NCBI GenBank assembly: GCA_963575745.1
Contig: CAUYUJ010020182.1
Span: 296,620-360,619, forward strand
Direction: 5' to 3'
DNA length: 64,000 bases
Source of the DNA: Prorocentrum cordatum
Lineage: Eukaryota > Sar > Dinophyceae > Prorocentrales > Prorocentraceae
In this document: one piece after another, positions 1-10,912 of the stretch
How positions within the stretch are numbered: the first letter of the stretch is position 1
How the letters are laid out: each line of letters opens with the position of its first letter
Program-made: the position numbers and the translations under genes
Notes under the pieces: model-generated
The model's input: only the letters and a program-made list of their open reading frames with translations
Told to the model about the DNA's origin: nothing
The model's database searches: none

Positions 1-178
1 TGTTGCCTCTACAGAGGGCCCCGTAGCGCCTCCTACCAGAACCCGACATATGAGGTGATTCGCGCCAACGATACCATCATGGCGGATAATTCGCGCGCGA
101 CGGGGCTAGCAACGTTGATGGCGATGGCGGTGATACGGCGCGCCAGGCCCAGGTGCGATGTTTTTTGTTTTTTCTAGC

Positions 179-234
179 ATACATATATATATATATAGAC
201 ATACATACATACATACATATATATATATACACAC
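179..234. repeat. TA / TACA microsatellite
   Basis: Alternating TA runs with a central stretch of TACA (CATA) tetranucleotides. A similar TATG/TA microsatellite lies at about 34817-34886, so this may be part of a dispersed repeat. Confidence 0.9.
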
Positions 235-1145
235 CGAATTGCCGACATCAGTTTCCAGTCGGTCGGGGGGCCCGCCGCGGTCACCAGTGGGCCCGCGGGC
301 CCGTGGGCTGCCGTTATCTTGGGACACGGTGGCTACAGCGATCTTCAAGTGTTTCGTGATTCTCAGGACGAGGTCGCAGATCTGCGGCCGACTGGAATCC
401 CGCTTCCTGGGCGCGGGGCTTATCACCGCGACCTGGGATTGGATGCGCGCGAAGGGAGGCGCAGAAGCATGGGCGCACGGCAAGTACGCATCCGCGACGC
501 CATGGCCAAACGGGATCGGATCAGGGCGCCCCGCGGGCCCGCCAGAAAGAAATCAGAGTTCATCGCTCGGGCGTGCTATCGAAGGCCCTGTGGGGCTGCT
601 CCATTGCTGGCGCGCCAAACAATTGGGTTCAAGAGTTTGGGATGTCATTCCTGAGTTCGGGGCCCCGGTTTATGCATGGATCGCTGGTGTGGCGTGCATT
701 CATCTGCTCAGACAGCGGATGGGAGAACGCACCCCCGGTGACTGCACCATCAGGCGTTGTGCGTACAGACCTTGTGATATTACAGACTTGGGGCGATAAC
801 GACGGACTGCGTTGTTGCTCTGATGCGTTCGGCCCAGCCGTTCTTGGTGGGATGCTCGCTTCTATTCAGCCAGTTGCATACCCCAGCTGGTCAGGCACGG
901 TGTCCGACGGCAGGTGGACGGAGATGCGATGTCTCACTTGCGCGGCGCAGGTGCCACGCGCACGGGCCCAGTTGGTTTGGGGGCCGATTCGCCAACCTTT
1001 GCGCTGCAAGGGCCTGCTCGTTGCCCCATGAAGCGCCCTCTGAAGGGCGCCATCTCTGGGGGGCGCGTGTTTGCGCGGCGGGAGCTTTCGCTTGAGCGAC
1101 GCATCTGTGGTTGCGGCGCGGCGCGGCTGCGGCGGCACGTTTCCT
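235..1145. other. No gene recognised
   Basis: GC-rich sequence with several overlapping open frames on both strands. None has protein-like composition, a recognisable motif or a consistent frame. I see no repeat structure in it. Confidence 0.5.
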
Positions 1146-1149
1146 AGGG

Positions 1150-1498
1150 TTTTGTTGCAAGCGACGCTTGCGAGAGCCGGCGGCGGGCAGTGACCCCGTC
1201 GGCAGTTCGGAAGGCCGCGCACAGCCTCGGCGCCGAGCCGCTCGGCAGCCAGGACAGGTTCGCCAGGGGTCTCTCGCCGCTGTTCGGTCTGGCTTTCCAC
1301 CGCGCGCCCAGGCCCAATCGCCGCGACTTCGTCGACGTGGGCCGCACAGGGCCCATCACAGTTCAGGGCGGGCACGTCTTTGCGGGCGGCAGCGGCTACG
1401 ACGCCAAGCACCCAGAGGTGAGATCAGTTGGATGGTCGGCGCCAATCCGCTCTGCAACTGGGCCGCTTCCTGGGCGCCGCGCCGAGGAGAAACAATAA
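1150..1498 (+). pseudogene. Possible RNase H fragment of a LINE
   Basis: The frame ending at 1498 contains GHVFAGGSGYDAKHPEVRSV, which resembles the first strand of RNase H domains of dinoflagellate-type non-LTR retrotransposons, where an F-x-DGSG motif with the first catalytic Asp precedes a basic/His/Pro stretch and a GW. Here the catalytic Asp position reads Gly (GGSG), so it would be inactive. No reverse transcriptase is visible next to it, so it would be a 3' fragment of a dead element. It could instead be chance resemblance: the match is short and upstream sequence is not recognisable. Confidence 0.3.
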
Positions 1499-1775
1499 AG
1501 AAGCCCCAGCCAAGTGGCCCGCGACGGCGGAGGCTGCGAGCTGTCTCAGGCGAGCCAGTTGATCCCGGGAAGTTTCACGCTGCGCTCGAATTGCAAGGGG
1601 GCCATCACTTGCTGCCGCAACGTGGGCCAGGCGCGCGGCCCGGACAACCTTCGAGCGGACGCGTGGAGACGCGCTGCCCTGAATGGCGATTTCTGCCGCG
1701 CCAGTGAAAGTCCACACCTCGCATAACGATGCGCGAGAGGGCCTATCTGAATTCGAGAAGGACTAGGCTGAAGGT

Positions 1776-1972
1776 GTGGGCGCCATGGCCAAGGAGGGCG
1801 CAAGCTTTCATCGCGCCGCCGCTTCTGCCCTTGCCCTGCTGCGAGGGGCAGCCAGGCTTCACGAGCTAACCCCAAAGTACATTGCGGCTTTCGAAGTGAA
1901 GTTCCAAGGCAGGTGGGCAAGTTCAAAGACCGCGCCTTCCCCGAGCCTGAGGAAGACCCCTTAGTGACGAGC
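1776..1972 (+). other. Exon-like open frames, unknown gene
   Basis: The frame from the ATG near 1785 reads as plausible protein up to KYIAAFEVKFQG (about 1910), and another frame continues plausibly with KFKDRAFPEPEEDP to about 1963. The switch occurs near an AGGCAGGT sequence, which could be a splice junction, an indel in a decayed gene, or coincidence. I do not recognise the protein. It may belong with the exon-like pieces at 2403-3290. Confidence 0.25.
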
Positions 1973-2402
1973 GGGGGTCAGCTGCGGCCGCGGAAGCTTG
2001 GAGCCCGCGGCCGCGGCACAACCATGGCCATTATATGTCCGAGCTCTGCGTTGATGGCAGTGCTGAGGCTTGGCTGCATTGCTCCTCCTGCTGCAAGGGC
2101 GTTGACACAGGAAGCGCGCGCCGCCATGGACCGGGCGCGACGCGCACGGGCCAAGCGAGGGGATCGGGACGCCTCGCGGAGAACACCAGGCATTTTTCGA
2201 GCCTGCGGCGCCCGAGCGCATGCACGAGTCACGCGAGGCTCGAGGAGGCGCGCAGCCCGACGGTCACCTCGCGCAGTTTTTCTTCTGCGCAGGGCCAAGC
2301 GCTGGCCAGACCCTGCTGCCAGCTTTGACTTCCATGTGCCCACGAGCAAGCGTGGACGCGCGATGGCATCGAGACTGCTGGACACGAGCACCATGCTGCG
2401 TG

Positions 2403-2640
2403 ATTTTTGGGGGCTCCTACGATGAAGTGGTGGCCTTTGGCACCACCAACGACCCAGAGTCCGACGACGAACTCTGGGAGTTACGGCCACGGCCCGTGGA
2501 GTTCGCAGGGTTCGACCTGCACGACGCGTTCCTCTTCGGCGTCGTCTCCAAGGGCACGCTGGTGAGCTTGCCCTTCCTGGCCCGCTTCGCTGCGGCCGCC
2601 GAGGGCGCCGCGCTGTGCGTCGTTGGTCTCGGCCCCCCAT
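2403..2640 (+). CDS. Candidate exon, unknown protein
   Basis: This frame changes from low-quality arginine-rich translation to protein-like sequence at about 2403, with DEVVAFGTTNDPESDDELWE and then a hydrophobic segment around FLFGVVSKGTLVSLPFLARF. It ends in a pyrimidine-rich stretch (2641-2895) that looks like an intron. No family recognised. The acidic, mixed composition differs from the shadow ORFs around it. Boundaries are approximate and no start codon is assigned. Confidence 0.3.
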
Positions 2641-2895
2641 TCAGGCCAGCAGTCTGCCCCCCCTCCGCCCGTTTGCTTCGGGGCAGACTGCGGCTGGGGG
2701 GCGGGTGCGCTGGGACTGTTGTTAGCGCTCTCCTGCTCCCACTGCCTCCCGGCCTCTGCTCGCTCGCGTTTCTCCCCTCCCTCCTCTTCTCGCCCTCGGG
2801 CGCCCGCTTTGAAGGCCCAGGAGGCATGAGAGCTGTTGGGGAAATCGGGCAGGAGCGTCTGCGCCGCCGTTTTCATCCCACCCCTGCTCTCGAAG
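2641..2895. other. Pyrimidine-rich, intron-like stretch
   Basis: Long C/T runs end in CTGCTCTCGAAG just before protein-like sequence begins, which fits a polypyrimidine tract and 3' acceptor on the plus strand. No donor can be fixed with confidence. Confidence 0.25.
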
Positions 2896-3290
2896 GATAT
2901 TCGTCGATTACGTGGAGAAAACGCCCATCACCGTGGCCGGTTGGCCACCAGAGGGCCGGAGGTTTGAGAACGACCAAACAGCCCTTGCGAAGGCCAAAAT
3001 AACAACGGGTCCGCCGAGTTTGCTTGGCAGCCTCCGGAGCGGTCTGTCTGGTTGTTCTTTGAGTTCTTTGGCCCTCAGCATGGCCCACCAGACCACGAGC
3101 CCATCAGCCAGAGCTGCTTGGGGGGCGACGCGGGGAAGCAGTGGCTGCAGGAGAGGGGCGGGTTCCCCAAGTTCTGCCTGGAGCTCTCGGAGTCGATCAA
3201 GGAGGGACGGTCCGAATCCGCTCCGCCCTCTTCCCTCTTGCTCCCCGCCCTCCTCATCCTGCCCCCGCTTGCGAGGGCCTGAAGGCGTGG
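2896..3290 (+). CDS. Candidate exon(s), unknown protein, one frame switch
   Basis: From 2900 one frame reads FVDYVEKTPITVAGWPPEGR and continues to about 2990. A different frame then reads SVWLFFEFFGPQHGPPDHEP through KFCLELSESIKEG to about 3215 and runs to a stop near 3282. Both halves are rich in aromatic and charged residues, unlike the arginine/proline translations typical of noncoding DNA here. The switch lies in an A-rich stretch near 2990, so it could be an indel in a decayed gene or a very short unrecognised intron. No family recognised. Confidence 0.35.
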
Positions 3291-3894
3291 GAGAACGGCA
3301 GTGCGGACGGCCACGCCGCGAAGTTGAAGCAGGCTCGGAGGCGTGCAAAATGGGGCCAGGGTGAAGGGGGCAGCCTTCCAAACGGGCACGGGGGCTCCTT
3401 GGGATTAGAGCGCCCCTCTCGAAAAGTACGCCCCCAACATCGGGGAATGCCAACTACAGTCAACCCGCATGATAAGGATGGAAGTCAACCCGAATAATAA
3501 GGATGAACAAGCTTCCCAAGAGTAGCCTTGCATCCTTGCCCCTTCGGCCTGCCCTTAACGACTTTCGCTGGCCGCGCCCCGCTCGCAAAGTGTCGACATG
3601 GCCTTCCACGGCACTTCCACCCTTCCTGCGCATCCTTCTGACACGGGTTGACGGTACCATGCGCACCAACACCCGTCTCTGCCAGGCCAATGTTGGGCCG
3701 GCGTAAATGCTTTTTTGGCCAAATCGGAAGGGTATTCACACCCATTCTGGGCCCGGGATGGATCCCGCCAGGACGGGCGCTAAGCGTCAACATCCCCTCA
3801 GACCCCATCCTCTGACCCCACCCCAGCGCCCCGACCCGTTTTCCGAGCCGCGTGCCTGCGTAACCGAGGCGATTGCAGAAAAACAAAGCAATTT
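3291..3894. other. No gene recognised; short direct repeat
   Basis: Apart from a nearly duplicated phrase (GTCAACCCG followed by an A-rich ATAAGGATG) at about 3460-3507, I see nothing in this stretch. Confidence 0.5.
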
Positions 3895-4170
3895 TCGCAG
3901 GGCGCCGCCCCTGGCGCGCTCCGCTCGCCAGGGAGGGGGGTCCAGCGCCGACCCAAGAAATCCGCGCGGACCTCTGAGTTTTTAGGTTTACAGTGGGGCC
4001 CATGCCCATGAACACCCTGCTTGCCTCCAGGGTGCCCTGGGTTTCTTTGGTTTCGATGGCGTTCCTGTGGGAAGGGTGACGTCCCCACGCCAAGAATCAA
4101 GGGAAGTCTTGGGGTCTCGGGGTTGGGTGTCTTGTGGAAGGTTTCCTGTGGTTCGGGCCTCCGCTGTATG
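3895..4170 (+). repeat. Dispersed repeat family R1, copy 1
   Basis: The block at 3898-3975 (GGCGCGCTCCGC, then CGCCAGGGAGGGGGGTCC, then AAGAAATCCGCGCGGACCTC) recurs at about 12885-12945, 17515-17585 and, reversed, 32425-32530. The part from 3985 to 4170 (GTGGGGCCCATG, then CCCTGGGTTTCTTTGGTTTC) is clearly homologous to 15920-16100. A family of moderately diverged interspersed repeats; no coding capacity seen. Confidence 0.75.
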
Positions 4171-5205
4171 TCATCCTTCGTTCCCATGACTCATGCTGCC
4201 CCCCTGCCGAGAGGCCTTCAGGAACGTCGAGGGTCAGGCTTGCCCGCTGTACGCGAGGCCGGGCGGGGCGGCGAAAGGGCCTTGTGGGCACCAGGGAGCG
4301 GCCATAGCCACAGCCTCTCCCCCCCCCCCTTCTTGCCCAACTGGAGGAGGAGGAGGAGGAGGAGGACCAGTATAAACCCAAGAGTCATCAACGATTTTGG
4401 AATAGACCCTCCCTCCAAGCTCCCTCTTCATAGGCCCCTACAACGGTCCATTTCCAACGAGGGAACTGCCTCGTTGGAGGACAACCGTTGGAAGACCCTG
4501 AAGCATGCCAAATCATTGTTCTCGGGATTCCAACGCCACGGATCAACCTGAGGGGTCAAGTCGTCGGCGGAGTTTTTCCCCCAATCCCCGAGTTCCGCTT
4601 GAAAAGTTGGGCCGTTCAGGAACAGATGGGAAATCTTGGGATACACCCAAAGGGGCCTATTCGGACGCACCCCTTATCGAGGATGGACGCCCCCCCATCT
4701 TATATCCCAAGGGGTTGAGCCCTGAATTTGTTGTCCATTCGAAAACATCCCAAAGCCTGGGACAGGGATCGACGTATCCCCTGTTATCAAAACAGGAACA
4801 GGTACCGATGTCACTATCCCTACCCTCGTCTTCGCCTTTCCTCTTCTGGGCATCCTGGGAGGCCCTCGTCACCCCGGCTGGAGTCGCCTGGAAGTTTCAT
4901 GGTCAGGACGCACCTTGGGAGGGGTCCAGGGAGTGGCGGTATGGATGCCTTCGGGCTTCCCCTGGAGGGAGGAGGACCCACTTTCTTCGCAGTCCTCAAG
5001 CCGTCCCCCTTTCCATGGGTGGTAGGGGGACATCGTTGCCCCACCCCCCCTCGGTGGTCGCCCTCTGTCCTGTGTGTGTCACGTTTTTTGACATCCGCCC
5101 GTTGTTTTTCCTTCCCCCCCCCGCCCAGGGCGGGCGCCCCTGGGGGGAGGGGCACGGCAGCACCCCCGACCGGATCCCAGGGTCACCAGCGTCAGGGGCA
5201 GGATG
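4171..5205. other. No gene recognised; small hairpin
   Basis: Mixed-composition DNA. A perfect 9-bp inverted repeat, CCAACGAGG and CCTCGTTGG around a GAACTG loop, lies at about 4457-4480. A short GGA run is at 4342-4366. Open frames here lack any recognisable protein character. Confidence 0.5.
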
Positions 5206-5210
5206 GGGGA

Positions 5211-5890
5211 TGGAGGAGGAGGAGGAGGAGGAGGAGGAGGAGGAGGAGGAGGAGGAGGAGGAGGAGGAGGTGGAGGAGGAGGAGGAGGAGGAGGGGGAGG
5301 GGGAGGAGGAGGAGGACCAGAGGAGGAGGACCAGAGGAGGAGGATGAGGAGGAGGAGGAGGAGGAGGAGGAGGAGGACCAGAGGAAGCCCGAGGTGCATC
5401 GGCACCAGGAGGAGGACCAGAGTAGAGCCAAGATGCCGCAGTTGCACGGGGAGGAGGGCCAGGCGGAGGAGGAGGGCACCACGAGCGAGGACCAGGAGGA
5501 GGACCAGGAGGAGGAGGCGGCGATGCTGCAGGAGGAGGAGGCGGAGGAGGAGGAGGTGGAGGTGGGTGGAGGTGGAGGGTGGAGGAGGAGGAGGAGGAGG
5601 AGGAGGAGGAGGGAGGAGGAGGAGGAGGGGAGGAGGAGGAGAGGGAGGAGGAGGAGGGGGGGGAGGGAGGGAGGGAGGGGAGGGAGGGAGGGAGGGAGGA
5701 GGGAGGGAGAGGAGAGGAGGGAGGAGGAGGAGGAGGGAGGGTGGGAGGAGGAGGAGGAGGAGGAGTAGGAGGAGGAGGAGGAGGAGGAGGAGGAGGAGGA
5801 GGAGGAGGAGGGGGGAGGAGGAGGAGGAGGAGGAGGGAGGAGGAGGAGAGAGGAGGAGGAGGAGGAGGAGGAGGAGGAGGAAGGAGGAGG
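5211..5890 (+). repeat. (GGA)n polypurine array, about 680 bp
   Basis: Nearly pure GGA/GAGG repeats on the plus strand, interrupted at 5385-5480 by a degenerate GGA-rich segment. All long poly-E, poly-G, poly-R, poly-P or poly-L open frames here are artefacts of the array. Confidence 0.95.
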
Positions 5891-6066
5891 ACGCGATGCG
5901 CAGTGCACGCTCCCGTCCCCGCTCCCCCCCCCCACCCCCCCGCAGGTCCTTGCGGGCAGTCCGGATCCCTGCCCGGGGCGCCCCCCCGGGAGAGGCAGGG
6001 CCCCACTGGCCCCCCCCCCCGCAGCTCGGGCGGGGACCTCGCTCTTGGGGGAGGAGGCCGGGCCCC

Positions 6067-6192
6067 CCTCCTCCTCCTCCTCCTCCTCCTCCTGCTCCTG
6101 CTCCCTGCTCCTCCTGCTCCTCCTGCTCCTCCTCCTTCTCCTCCTTCTCCTCCTCCCCTTCCTCCTCCTCCTCCTCCTCCTCCTCCTCCAGG
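6067..6192 (+). repeat. (TCC/CTC)n polypyrimidine array
   Basis: TCC/CTGCTCC repeats on the plus strand, complementary to the GGA array about 180 bp upstream, so the two could pair with each other as a long hairpin. Confidence 0.9.
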
Positions 6193-6760
6193 CCTCGCCA
6201 GCCTACTAAAGCCTGCCGATGTGATGTCCACCGATCCGATTCTGGGCTCTCCAGGGGATGGGGCCTGAGTGCCGGGGGCCCAGGAAGCCACGGCCACACG
6301 GCATCGGAGGTCTTGGGAGCGGAGGCTGCCAGAAGGGTTCGTTGGACAAGTTTGGTTTCGCTAGATCTGAAGCCCCCCAGCCAGACGTGCAGGCCCCCCA
6401 TCTCTAACCTGAGGCGCCCCAGCAGCCGTCGAATCACCCTTGTTGAATCAGACCTTCTCGCCGCTCCCGATGGGAGCGGGTCTGAGCAGGGCCGGGGGAC
6501 GGCTCGGGTGCCATCACGGGGCCGCCAGGGCACTTGGGGAGGGAGGTACCGGGGCACGTTAGTTGCCCACCGGCGACCGACGTCGAGCTTGGGCTGGCCG
6601 GTCTTGGGCCCAGGATCGTTGGATACGCCTTTTAGACCTGCAGTCGGGAAGGCGTGTGCACCAGCGGCTGGTGACCAGCCCCGGGATCGGCCCGGCCAGG
6701 CTGTCGTCGCGGGGCGCCAGCGTCGACTCGTGTCACGGGCGTGTGCGCTCTGTGCTCCCA

Positions 6761-8169
6761 GGAATGACGGGACCAGGCTTGAGGGAAGCACGCTGGACAA
6801 GTGGCACGAGTTCATCAAGCAAGAGAAGGTGGCGTTCGATTCCGTGCGGAAGTTTTTTGGGTACCCCGCGCCGAACGACGAGAATTTGACGCGCGCGCCT
6901 CTGGTTGTCGAGCCGTGCATGCGGAGTGCGGTCGTGAGGCAGTTGCATATAGATGTGAAGTTCCTTGTAGACCATGACATCACTGGTTACTCCATGAAGC
7001 TGCTTATCAAACATGACCCCACAGCGCCCGCCGGCACGTGCGACGTCAAGGAGGACGTCGAGGTGAGGCCCTTATCGAAGACCCAGGGCAGGAGCGTCTT
7101 CGAGAGGTACCAATGGGGCATCCGCGCTAAGAATGCCAGCGCTGGAAGGGCGGCGGAGCGGGCGATCTTCAAGTTCAAGATCGAGAATTTCCTCGCTCTC
7201 GGCGGCCACGCCGTGAGCGGGTGGGCGGGATTTAGTTCGGGAGAGGAAAGAGTCCTGAACGTACAGGAAATTGGAGCGTCTATCAGACTCCCACACGTGT
7301 GGAAGAAGTTGCTGGACACCCCCGACATGCGCAGGCTGAAAAAGTGCAAGAATCTGGTGGATTCTCCCGAGGAAGCGCACAGGCTGGGGGCGATGTGCTG
7401 GACGGGGTGTGGCGAGACCTCCAGGACCGTGTGCGACGAGCTCGACGACAAGGCCATGGACAAGGCGGGGACCCACTTCGTCAAGCTTGTCGAGTACGAT
7501 TTCGCCGGGGACTGGGCAAAGGGCCACAGCTTGGCTTGCGATGGTTTCACCAACTTTGGAAGACACATAAGGCGCGCCCTCTGCGGGCTGACCAACAGGC
7601 ACCCGAATTATGACGATATGGAGTCGTTGGGCCAGCGACTGAAAGTCGACGCCATCCCAGAGCCCTTCCAGTCCCAGATCCCTGGCCACGAGATTGAGAG
7701 GGCCTTTCATGCGAACTCTCTGGCTGGTGCCGACAGCGATCTTGCCGTGTATTTGAATTTCTTTTTGCCTACCCACAAAGTGCCATTCGTTCTGAAGAGG
7801 TTGGCAGTGATGACGTACTACGACTTCGCCCAATTGCCTCTCCCCGTCGATCTGCTCCCCAGCGAGGAGTACGCGAGACGCCTCAGCCGCTTCGTCTCGG
7901 CGTGGGTCACTTCGCCGAGCAGCAAGGAGTGGGAGGACAACATGTGCCCGAAGCTCAAGCGCGCGGGCTGCCTGCACATCGGTGGCGACCACTGGCAACC
8001 AGACGATCCGGAGCTGACGAGGGTTCCCGAGAAGCCAGCCTTCGAGGACGACGACGACGATCCGTCGTCGGGCCACCGGAATTCCCTCGGAGTGCTGCTC
8101 GGTGGAGCGCTGCCTGCCTTGTGGTTCGCAGCCATCTGCAGCGGACCCTTGTGGCATGCGCCGGCATAG
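6761..8169 (+). CDS. Intact ORF of unknown function, acidic tail
   Basis: The frame is open far upstream through the GGA array, but protein-like sequence begins at about 6781 (LDKWHEFIKQEKVAFDSVRK) and runs uninterrupted to the TAG at 8167. It has balanced composition: charged helices, Cys-containing segments (MCWTGCGETSRTVCDELDDK), aromatic-rich stretches (FLPTHKVPFVLKRLAVMTYY), then an acidic EDDDDD run. The last 30 residues hold a hydrophobic stretch that could be membrane-associated. No family recognised. The pyrimidine-rich sequence ending in CTCCCAG at 6752-6761 is a plausible splice or spliced-leader acceptor, which is why I start here. No in-frame ATG is obvious near the boundary, so this may be a 3' exon. 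Absence of introns over 1.4 kb would fit either a dinoflagellate exon or a retroposed copy. Confidence 0.6.
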
Positions 8170-8879
8170 AAAAAACACGGCGACGAATGAGCCGAGCTGC
8201 GCAGATGTCTCACACGTCGTCGATTGATGGCGATGTCGTTCAGGACCAGGAGAGGGAAACGAAGGGGGTGCAGGCTTTAGAGGTAGGGTGGGGACGGAAG
8301 AACGGAAGGAGAAAAGGAGGGCGCACAGAAGGAACGGACAGGAGGAGGAGGACAAGAAGAAGGAGCATTTTTGTTAGCAGCAGTACGCCTTGTAGGCACG
8401 CTTTCCCTGGGACCAACTCCCGACATAGGTAAAGGTCTCGCTGTCATTGCGAACACGGGATTCTGCATAGGCACGCAAGGGGCCATCATCGTTGCTAGTG
8501 CCGTGCCAGTCCGTGTGTTCGTCGCACTTCGTCTCCCAACTACATGGTGCGCAATGCGACCAGGAGTTGATGCGCTCGATGCTTCAGGAGCTTGGACTCG
8601 ACAACGTCAGGGTGGTGGTCTCCTCAGCATTTGGCGGGCACGACACAGTGGCTGCACCAAGCTCACGCGTGTTCTCGATCGCAGTGTAATATCAGATATT
8701 GGTTCACGACGGTACAGATCAAACTGATAAGTGCCTTGACTATTTCCAGTTGGTCAGATGCCAGTTTTGTTCCCAGCCATCCTGTGGTGTTGGCCCTCGT
8801 TTTGAAGCGACAGCGCCCTGCGTTCCCTCGCCTTTCTCCTCCCCCTCCTCCAATCCCTTGCCTCTGCCCTCCGCACGTC
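8170..8879. other. No gene recognised
   Basis: Sequence downstream of the unknown ORF; presumably 3' flank. No repeat or convincing coding frame seen. Confidence 0.45.
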
Positions 8880-9555
8880 CACTGCTTCGGCACACCCCTT
8901 CTCACGTTTCGTGATCCCACTGAGCTCAACCTAGGGCCCACACGGGGCCGTTCGGATGCGTCCCCCACACCCATCTCGGCACACCCCTGACACGCTTGCT
9001 GGCCCCACAAGGAGCTCCTCCTAAGGCCCCAATGGTGCCGTTCACATGCATGCGGGCCACCCATGTCGGCACGCCCTTCACACGTTTTGTAGCCCCATAG
9101 GGAGCTCCACCGAAGGCCCCAATGGCGCCGTTCGCAGGCGTCCCCGCCACCCATGTCGGCACACCCCTCACACGCTTCGTGGCCCCTAGGGAGCTCCACC
9201 TAGGGACCAATTGGTGCTGCTCGGATGCGTCCCCGCCACCTATTTCAGCACACCCCTCACTCGCTTCATGCCCTCATAGGAAGTTCCACCGAAGGCTCCA
9301 ATTGTGCTTTTCGCATGCGTCCCGGCCACCCATGTCGGCACACCCCTCACACGTTTCGTGCCCTCATAGGAAGTTCCACCGAAGGCTCCAATTGTGCTTT
9401 TCGCATGCGTCCCAGCCACCCATGTCGGCACACCCCTCACAAGTTTCGTGGCCCAAGAGGGAGCTCCACCGAAGGCCACAATGATGCCGTTCGCATACGC
9501 CCCCGCCACCCATTTCGGCACACGCCTCACACGTTTTGGGGAGCTCCACCAATGA
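8880..9555. repeat. 90-bp tandem repeat, about 7-8 copies
   Basis: The phrase CCATGTCGGCACACCCCTCA recurs with starts near 8972, 9062, 9152, 9242, 9331, 9421 and 9511, giving a regular 90-bp period. The rest of the unit carries GAAGGCYCCAATTGTGC and TTCGCATGCGTCCC. The period is a multiple of three, which explains the repetitive open frames on both strands; nothing else suggests coding. Confidence 0.9.
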
Positions 9556-9858
9556 CAATATCCCAAACTGCGGTACTCACAACTGCATATGGTCGGGTCC
9601 TTCGCCAGGCTAATTTTGAATACGCGTCTTCTTTTGTGTCGTCTTCCAACCTTTTCTATCGTTGCCCGAAGGCGCGATACCGTATCGGATAGCCAGGATG
9701 CAGGGACGAGTGTCTATCCGATTGTTGTTGTGCGTCAGATCTGCTCGTGTGGTAACCGTGAGTGTTTTGTTTGGGGGATGTGGCGGGATCATGCATTGGA
9801 GCAGACTCAGAAAGAGCAGGGGGTGAAGGAGGCGGAAGAGCAGGAGGACAGGTGGCGG

Positions 9859-9860
9859 AC

Positions 9861-9923
<63 letters not shown>

Positions 9924-9934
9924 GGTGGTGGTGG

Positions 9935-9972
<38 letters not shown>

Positions 9973-10050
9973 TTGCTGCTGCTGATGATGATGATATGAT
10001 GATGATGATGATGATGATGATGATGCTGATGATGATTATGATGATGATGA

Positions 10051-10091
<41 letters not shown>

Positions 10092-10122
10092 TATCATCAT
10101 CATCATCATCATCATCATCATG
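9859..10122. repeat. (ATG)n followed by (CAT)n: palindromic microsatellite
   Basis: GAT/ATG repeats with an internal GTG block run from 9859 to about 10050, then flip to CAT/ATC repeats up to about 10122. The two halves are reverse complements, so the locus could fold into a long hairpin. Confidence 0.92.
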
Positions 10123-10128
10123 ATCATG

Positions 10129-10260
10129 ATGAGGCTGAGGGAGGCTGAGGCTGAGGCTGAGGCTGAGGCTGAGGCCTGAGAGGAGGAGGAGGAGGGAGGA
10201 GGAGGAGGAGGAGGGGAGGAGGAGGAGGAGGAGGAGGGGAGAGGGAGGAGGTGGGTGGGG
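10129..10260 (+). repeat. Short GAGGCT array and GGA array
   Basis: Six or so GAGGCT hexamers (10131-10175) run into a GGA array (10178-10260). The same hexamer forms the two large arrays at 11765 and 13742. Confidence 0.9.
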
Positions 10261-10479
10261 AGGGAGAATGAGGACGAGACGAAGGATGAGGAAGAGGAGC
10301 AGGAGGAGGAGGAATATTCGAAGGAGGGCAATGAAGAGGGGGGGCACCTGCGTAGAATTCGAGAACACCTCTGGGAGCACCTTTTGGCTGATCCGCCTCC
10401 CCACTTCGTGTTCCTGCCTACTTCTTCTGACCGACGTGCGGGTGACTAGGAGGCGAGAAAGGAAGCGGAGGATCAGGGT

Positions 10480-10912
10480 GGACGAGGACGAGGAGGAGGA
10501 GGAGGAGGAGGTGACTAGCAGGGAGGAGCAGGGAGGAGGAGGAGGAGGAGGAGGAGGAGGCGAGGAACGGATGGAGGAGGAAGTTCCCCCACCTTGGCCA
10601 GCAGCAGACGGGCGGGCGCACTGAGGTGGTGCACGCCGGCATCATTCGGGCGCCTCTCGGCTCGGGTCGGCGCAGCGGGCCCCGCGATGGCGAGGGACGT
10701 CAGGAGGAGGAGGAGGAGGAGGAGGGAGAGGAGCAGGAGGAGGAGCAGGAGGAGGAGCAGGAGGAGGAGGAGGAGGAAGAGGAGCAAAGAGCACGGAGGA
10801 GGGAGGCGAGGGAGAGGAGGAAGAGAACCAGGGAGGAGGAGGAGGAGGAGCAGGAGGAGGAGGAGGAGGAGGAGGAGGAGGAGTAGAAGCAGCAGCAGCA
10901 GCAGCAGCAGGA
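10480..10912 (+). repeat. GGA/GAGCAG purine arrays with AGC run
   Basis: GGA-rich segments at about 10485-10560 and 10708-10885, ending in an AGC trinucleotide run at 10886-10910. The intervening 10565-10700 has no recognised gene. Confidence 0.88.

Noticed and set aside
5079-6983. Long minus-strand frame of 634 codons (and overlapping 433-, 346- and 247-codon frames)
   Set aside because: Almost entirely poly-Leu/Pro/Ser from the GGA/TCC arrays.
8600-9560. Minus-strand repetitive proteins (GVPTWVAGTHA type)
   Set aside because: The 90-bp satellite has a period divisible by three, which keeps frames open by chance.
9762-10148. Poly-Asp / poly-His / poly-Met frames
   Set aside because: Trinucleotide microsatellite only.
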